NCBI GenBank assembly: GCA_030425715.1
Contig: JAUIAA010000063.1
Span: 1-9,251 of the forward strand
From: Bacteroidia bacterium
GTDB taxonomy: Bacteria > Bacteroidota > Bacteroidia > Flavobacteriales > Flavobacteriaceae
Reading direction: 5' to 3'
DNA length: 9,251 nucleotides
The translations under genes were made by a program, and so were the position numbers. Within the stretch, counting starts at the first letter, position 1; each line of letters begins with the position of its first letter. The notes below the pieces were generated by a model. That model had not been told where the DNA came from. It did not search any database and worked only from the letters and a program-made list of their open reading frames with translations. Shown piece after piece: positions 5,771-9,251 of this stretch.

Positions 5771-7546
5771 TTAAACTAGCTCTACATACAAGCCTTCATC
5801 GGTTTTAGCAACCTTTACCAACTTATGTTTTGTCAAACCTTTTATTGTTTTATCCCACTTTTTATTACTCAATCCCGATTGGGTCTTTAAAGTGTTTAAT
5901 TCCATTTTATCTACCTCCTGAATCAATTGTAACACTGCCTTCTCATCATCGTTTAAGGCAACGGTTGATGCTTTTTTCTCAGGTTTCATTTGCTCGCCAT
6001 CCAATGGATCGCTTACTTCAGTGCTCGCGAATTCGCCCTTTTGAGGTCTCATTTGAGGGAAAAATAGCACTTCTTGGATGGAAGCATTATTGGTCATAAA
6101 CATAACCAAACGGTCAATTCCAATGCCAATTCCACTTGTTGGTGGCATTCCATATTCTAAAGCTCTTACAAAATCAGTATCAATAAACATGGCTTCATCA
6201 TCTCCTTTTTCAGATAGTTTTAACTGATCTTGAAAACGTTCTAATTGATCAATAGGATCATTTAATTCTGAATAGGCATTAGCCAATTCTTTACCATTTA
6301 CCATCAATTCAAAACGTTCTGTCAATTCTGGGTTATCGCGGTGTTCTTTACAAAGCGGACTCATTTCTTTGGGATAATCGGTAATAAAAGTTGGCTGAAT
6401 GTAATGGTGCTCACATTTTTCTCCAAAAAGCTCATCAATCAACTTTCCTTTTCCCATGGTTTCATCCACTTCTAAACCTAAATCTTTACAAACTTTTCGA
6501 AGCTCTACTTCATTCATTCCTGCAACATCTACACCTGTATGAATTTTTATTGCCTCTAAAATTGGTACTCTTGCATAAGGTGCTTTAAAACTTACTTGCT
6601 TGTCTCCAATTTGCACTTCCGAAGTTCCATTGGTATCTATGGCTACTTTTTCTAACAACTGCTCTGTCATTTCCATCATCCAGTTGTAGTCTTTATAAGC
6701 TACATATAATTCCATCACAGTAAATTCAGGGTTATGGGTTCTATCCATACCCTCATTTCTAAAGTCTTTTGCAAACTCATACACCGCTTCAAATCCACCA
6801 ACTATCAATCGTTTTAAATACAGTTCATTGGCAATACGCATATACAAAGGCATATCCAAAGCATTGTGGTGCGTAATAAATGGTCTTGCAGCTGCCCCTC
6901 CTGGAATAGGTTGTAAAATTGGGGTTTCTACCTCTAAATAATTCCTTTCATTAAAAAATTGACGAATTGAATTGGTAATCTTGGTACGTTTGATAAAAGT
7001 ATCTTTTACATGATCATTCACAATTAAATCAACATATCGCTGGCGGTATCTTAATTCTGGATCGCTAAACGCATCGTGTGCTTTTCCTTCTGCATCTACT
7101 TTTACAATTGGCAATGGCTTTAAAGCTTTGGACAAAATAGTAAGCTCAGAAACTTTAACAGAAATCTCTCCTACTTTGGTTTTAAAAACTTGTCCTTTTA
7201 CCCCAATAATATCGCCAATGTCTAATAATTTTTTAAATACTTCATTGTACAAAGTCTTGTCTTCTGCTTTACAAATTTCATCTCTATTGATGTAAATTTG
7301 CATTCTACCACTAGCATCTTTTAACTCTGCAAAAGAAGCTTTACCCATAATTCTACGGCTCATAATTCTTCCTGCAAGAATCACTTCTTTCCCTTCTAAT
7401 TCGTCAAACTTTTGTACCACGTCCTTTATCTTAGCTGTAGTTTTAAACTGATTTGCTGGATAAGGATTGATTCCTAAATTTCTAAGTTTTTGTAAACTTT
7501 CTCTTCGTACAATTTCTTGCTCTGACAATTGCATAGACATGGGCAT
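5771..7546 (-). CDS. lysS: Lysyl-tRNA synthetase (class II) with C-terminal extension
   Basis: LysRS charges tRNA-Lys with lysine using ATP. The anticodon-binding OB domain spans about 52-140. Class II motif 1 lies near 196-222 (NYLEVETPILQPIPGGAAARP). Motif 2 is near 253-283, with FRNEGMDRTHNPEFT (262-276) bearing the ATP-contacting Arg. Motif 3 is GIGIGIDRLVMFM (472-484), ending in LFFPQMRP (494-501). All look intact. The bacterial catalytic core normally stops soon after motif 3 (E. coli LysS is 505 residues), but this protein continues to 591. The extra region has a charged linker (about 502-528) and a predicted winged-helix-like module (about 531-591). Three in-frame Mets (1, 3 and 5) make the start uncertain; MQLSEQE at Met5 (7534) fits family N-termini best, and the frame from 7546 is given as the longest. 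It has its own promoter and terminator, so it is monocistronic. Confidence 0.97.
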   Translation of the reverse strand: MPMSMQLSEQEIVRRESLQKLRNLGINPYPANQFKTTAKIKDVVQKFDELEGKEVILAGRIMSRRIMGKASFAELKDASGRMQIYINRDEICKAEDKTLYNEVFKKLLDIGDIIGVKGQVFKTKVGEISVKVSELTILSKALKPLPIVKVDAEGKAHDAFSDPELRYRQRYVDLIVNDHVKDTFIKRTKITNSIRQFFNERNYLEVETPILQPIPGGAAARPFITHHNALDMPLYMRIANELYLKRLIVGGFEAVYEFAKDFRNEGMDRTHNPEFTVMELYVAYKDYNWMMEMTEQLLEKVAIDTNGTSEVQIGDKQVSFKAPYARVPILEAIKIHTGVDVAGMNEVELRKVCKDLGLEVDETMGKGKLIDELFGEKCEHHYIQPTFITDYPKEMSPLCKEHRDNPELTERFELMVNGKELANAYSELNDPIDQLERFQDQLKLSEKGDDEAMFIDTDFVRALEYGMPPTSGIGIGIDRLVMFMTNNASIQEVLFFPQMRPQKGEFASTEVSDPLDGEQMKPEKKASTVALNDDEKAVLQLIQEVDKMELNTLKTQSGLSNKKWDKTIKGLTKHKLVKVAKTDEGLYVELV

Positions 7547-7568
7547 TTAATATTTAAAAAATAGTGCG

Positions 7569-7600
7569 CAAAGATACAATCCTTTTTTTTAAAGAACCAA
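7569..7600 (-). promoter_or_regulatory. Bacteroidota-type promoter of lysS
   Basis: On the minus strand TATCTTTG (7576-7569) matches the Bacteroidota -7 consensus TAnnTTTG exactly, and a TTG (7600-7598) lies 21 nt upstream as the -33 element. Transcription would start a few bases further on, leaving a leader of roughly 20 nt before the lysS start at 7546. Confidence 0.75.
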
Positions 7601-7614
7601 TGTTTAATAGGGTA

Positions 7615-7650
7615 TTGATTTTTTAAGCTGACTTTTTTTTATCAACTTTG
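7615..7650 (+). promoter_or_regulatory. Weak candidate promoter of the YqaE-lipB operon
   Basis: CAACTTTG (7643-7650) differs from TAnnTTTG at one fixed position, and TTG (7615-7617) lies 25 nt upstream, longer than the usual spacing. It is placed 27 nt before the YqaE start. It lies back to back with the lysS promoter. Confidence 0.4.
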
Positions 7651-7677
7651 CCATTCTATTTTAAAGAGTTGTAAGCT

Positions 7678-7842
7678 ATGAGTTTTTGGCGTGTTATTTT
7701 ATCGATTATTCTACCCCCACTTGCGGTTTTAGATAAGGGTTGTGGCTCTATATTAATTGTTTTTATTTTAACCCTTTGCGGATGGATTCCTAGTGTAATC
7801 GCTGCTTTAATCATTTTAAACAATCCAAAATACAACGCATGA
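7678..7842 (+). CDS. YqaE/Pmp3 family small membrane protein (54 aa)
   Basis: From ATG 7678 the 54-codon frame reads MSFWRVILSIILPPLAVLDKG, then a hydrophobic stretch with TLCGWIPSVIAALIILNNP (32-50) and a TGA stop. The ILPPLAVxxxxG and GWIPSVIAAL blocks are the signature of the YqaE/Pmp3 (UPF0057) family, about 52 residues long, with two membrane helices (about 5-18 and 24-47). Family members are stress-linked plasma-membrane proteins; yeast Pmp3 affects membrane potential, and bacterial roles are poorly known. The stop overlaps the lipB start by 4 nt (ATGA), implying one transcript and coupled translation. The cytosine-containing GCGG/GCTGC codons are ordinary for this window. Its promoter region is shared with divergent lysS. 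Confidence 0.93.
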   Translation: MSFWRVILSIILPPLAVLDKGCGSILIVFILTLCGWIPSVIAALIILNNPKYNA

Positions 7843-8531
7843 ATACTATCAAACTGCAAGATATTGGCAGAAAAGATTACCAAGCGGCTTGGGATTACCA
7901 AAATGGTTTATTTCAAGATATTATTGATATCAAGTTAAAAAACAGACATCGAGAAGTGCAAGTAAAAACTTCTAATTATTTGCTGTTTACCGAACACCCT
8001 CATGTGTACACTTTAGGCAAAAGCGGTGATTTGTCCAATTTATTACTCAATGAAAAGCAGTTAGCAAAGAAAGGCATTACTTTTATAAAAACAAACCGAG
8101 GCGGAGATATTACTTATCATGGGCCTGGACAAATTGTGGGTTATCCCATATTAAATTTAGAATTATTTAAGGCAGATATTCGCTGGTATATGCGTAGTTT
8201 GGAGCAGGTAATTATCAATACCATTGCCGAATACGGTTTAAAAGGAGAAAGAAGTGATGGAGAAACCGGAGTTTGGTTAGATGTTGGAACACCATTTGCC
8301 AGAAAAATTTGTGCTTTAGGCGTTCGTACTTCTCGTTGGGTTACCATGCATGGATTTGCCTTAAATGTAAATACAAATTTGGGTTATTTTGACCATATTA
8401 TCCCCTGTGGCATTAGAGGCAAAAACGTGGCTTCTTTAGCGTTGGAACTTGGTCACGAAATTCCTATTGAAGAAGTGAAAGCCAAGATTTTAAAACATTT
8501 TTCAACGGTTTTCAACGCAGAGATAGGCTAG
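7839..8531 (+). CDS. lipB: Octanoyltransferase LipB (lipoate biosynthesis)
   Basis: LipB moves octanoate from acyl-carrier protein onto lipoyl-domain lysines of 2-oxoacid dehydrogenase complexes and GcvH; LipA then inserts sulfur. Visible family signatures: TEHPHVYTLGKSG (51-63), NRGGDITYHGPGQIVGYP (86-103), ARKICALGVRTSRWVTMHGFALNVN (154-178) with the conserved Lys156, and DHIIPCGIRGKNVASL (185-200) with the catalytic Cys190. In E. coli LipB these correspond to Lys135 and Cys169. Length, 230 residues, is normal for the family. The ATG start overlaps the YqaE-like stop by 4 nt, suggesting coupled translation. It is followed by a large inverted repeat and then a convergent TonB receptor gene. 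Activity should be intact. Confidence 0.96.
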   Translation: MNTIKLQDIGRKDYQAAWDYQNGLFQDIIDIKLKNRHREVQVKTSNYLLFTEHPHVYTLGKSGDLSNLLLNEKQLAKKGITFIKTNRGGDITYHGPGQIVGYPILNLELFKADIRWYMRSLEQVIINTIAEYGLKGERSDGETGVWLDVGTPFARKICALGVRTSRWVTMHGFALNVNTNLGYFDHIIPCGIRGKNVASLALELGHEIPIEEVKAKILKHFSTVFNAEIG

Positions 8532-8538
8532 TCTTTAG

Positions 8539-8577
8539 TCAAAGTTAGAAAACAAAAAAGACAATTTCTAACTTTGA
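8539..8577. terminator. Perfect 13-bp inverted repeat after lipB, possible terminator
   Basis: TCAAAGTTAGAAA (8539-8551) and TTTCTAACTTTGA (8565-8577) are exact reverse complements with a 13-nt A-rich loop. It starts 7 nt after the lipB stop, in the gap before the convergent receptor gene, so it may serve as a bidirectional transcript end. Neither side has a run of T, so it is not a textbook intrinsic terminator. Confidence 0.5.
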
Positions 8578-8787
8578 TACCTCTTACAAATATATTAAGG
8601 CCTATTGTATCAATATGACATATTTTCAGTTCTAATATGACAATTTTTCTCTAGATTAACACTGCATTTTGATATATTAAGAATTTTTTAACATAAAATA
8701 CGACAAATACAAATTTGGTATTTATTTTGCAGTAGGTATACCGAAATCCGAATAAAAAAGGATTTTCAGTTTGAAATAATGTTTTAA
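8578..8787. other. Convergent intergenic region with small repeats
   Basis: No coding frame is supported. A direct repeat AATATGACA occurs at 8612-8620 and 8634-8642, with starts 22 nt apart (about two helical turns). A short hairpin (GAAATCC at 8743-8749; GGATTTT at 8760-8766, last pair a wobble) lies just beyond the receptor gene's stop. None of these is a recognised element. Confidence 0.3.
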
Positions 8788-9251
8788 TTAAAATTTAAAT
8801 GCAAAGTTAGCTAAAACAGATCTAGGTTGTTGTGGTGTAATTGTAGACCAACCATTGTAATATTCTTCGTTAAAAGCATTATTCAATTTTAGTCCAACAC
8901 GGTATTTGTTTGCGGCATAGTAAATAGAGGCATTAGCAACAAAATAGCTAGGTACTGAAAGGTTTCCTGACGGACTAGAGCTAGGGTTCATGATGTCGCG
9001 TTCGCTACCACCATTAAATCCGGCGCCAATACCAAATCCTTTAATGGCTCCAGTTTCAAAATGATAATCGGCCCAAAGGTTATAAAGTATGTCCGATCCT
9101 GCTTCTAGCGGACGTTCGCCAATGGCATCTGGGTTGTCCGATTTTGTTACTTCGCTATCGTTATAGCTGAAGCCTCCTCGTAAGTTTAATCCATTAACAG
9201 GGTTTGCGTTTACTTCTAGTTCAAAACCTTTACTTTTAACAGTACCATCTT
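8788..9251 (-). CDS. TonB-dependent outer-membrane receptor, C-terminal part (5' end outside window)
   Basis: Reading leftward from the window edge, 153 codons lead to the TAA at 8790-8788. The protein reads as amphipathic beta-strands of a TonB-dependent barrel: KSKGFELEVNANPVNGL (5-21), LRGGFSYNDSEV (23-34), DILYNLWADYHFE (52-64) and IKGFGIGAGFNGGSERD (68-84). Near the end, PSYFVANASIYYAANKYRVG (100-119), KLNNAFNEEYYNG (121-133) and PRSVLANFAFKF (142-153) match the last strands of siderophore receptors of the FhuA/FoxA type, with the terminal Phe used for outer-membrane assembly. The ordered strand pattern suggests ferric-siderophore uptake, but the ligand-binding and plug domains lie outside the window. 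It faces lipB tail to tail. An internal ATG at 8991 is not a start, since the frame is open and barrel-like upstream. Confidence 0.88.
   Translation of the reverse strand, partial: DGTVKSKGFELEVNANPVNGLNLRGGFSYNDSEVTKSDNPDAIGERPLEAGSDILYNLWADYHFETGAIKGFGIGAGFNGGSERDIMNPSSSPSGNLSVPSYFVANASIYYAANKYRVGLKLNNAFNEEYYNGWSTITPQQPRSVLANFAFKF

Noticed and set aside
5830..6588. Plus-strand open frames inside lysS (about 89 and 65 codons)
   Set aside because: They are antisense to conserved LysRS sequence and have no recognisable domain or start context.
7656..7901. Minus-strand open frame of 81 codons over the lysS-lipB gap
   Set aside because: The opposite strand encodes a clear YqaE/Pmp3 protein and the start of LipB; the minus-strand product resembles nothing known.
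8788..8991. Separate 67-residue gene starting at the ATG at 8991
   Set aside because: The frame stays open to the window edge and the upstream translation is TonB-receptor barrel sequence, so this ATG is an internal methionine.
1..9251. Search for CRISPR arrays, tRNA or rRNA genes, insertion sequences and defence systems
   Set aside because: Reading both strands showed no regularly spaced repeats, no tRNA cloverleaf, no transposase or integrase motifs and no nuclease or toxin signatures.

Overview
The window (about 9.25 kb, AT-rich) most likely comes from a member of the Bacteroidota, probably class Flavobacteriia. Evidence: start codons lack Shine-Dalgarno sites and sit in A/T-rich contexts; a match to the Bacteroidota promoter (TTG, about 20 nt, TAnnTTTG) lies upstream of lysS; LysRS carries a C-terminal extension; and a lysS / YqaE-Pmp3 / lipB neighbourhood is present. 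Genus cannot be determined from the sequence alone.

Layout. Positions 1-337 (minus) hold the 5' part of an exported lipoprotein-type Gfo/Idh/MocA oxidoreductase. Positions 427-2258 (minus) are a tight run: PhnB-like VOC protein, PaiB-like FMN-binding protein, RimJ/RimL-type GNAT acetyltransferase and an unannotated 52-residue two-helix membrane protein, with gaps of only 1-4 nt. Between that small gene and the oxidoreductase lies what looks like a decayed copy of the GNAT 3' end. Positions 2309-4955 (minus) hold an exported SMP-30/gluconolactonase-like protein, a DUF1456 protein, a zinc-finger SAM methyltransferase and an unrecognised helical protein, also closely packed. Positions 5132-5554 (minus) encode an SRPBCC-fold protein.

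Positions 5675-7600 hold lysS (minus), with a recognisable promoter and an intrinsic terminator. Divergent from it, on the plus strand, are a 54-residue YqaE/Pmp3 membrane protein and lipB (octanoyltransferase), overlapping by 4 nt (ATGA). A 256-nt gap follows, holding a perfect 13-bp inverted repeat and a spaced direct repeat. The window ends in the C-terminal part of a TonB-dependent outer-membrane receptor (minus, 8788 to the edge).

Functionally this is mainly housekeeping (LysRS, LipB) beside a cluster of small accessory enzymes. I see no mobile element, CRISPR array, tRNA, rRNA or phage gene, and no convincing new multi-gene system. The best leads are the small membrane gene at 427-585, the GNAT-tail duplication beside it, the winged-helix-like tail of LysRS, and the unknown helical protein coupled to the zinc-finger methyltransferase and DUF1456 genes.
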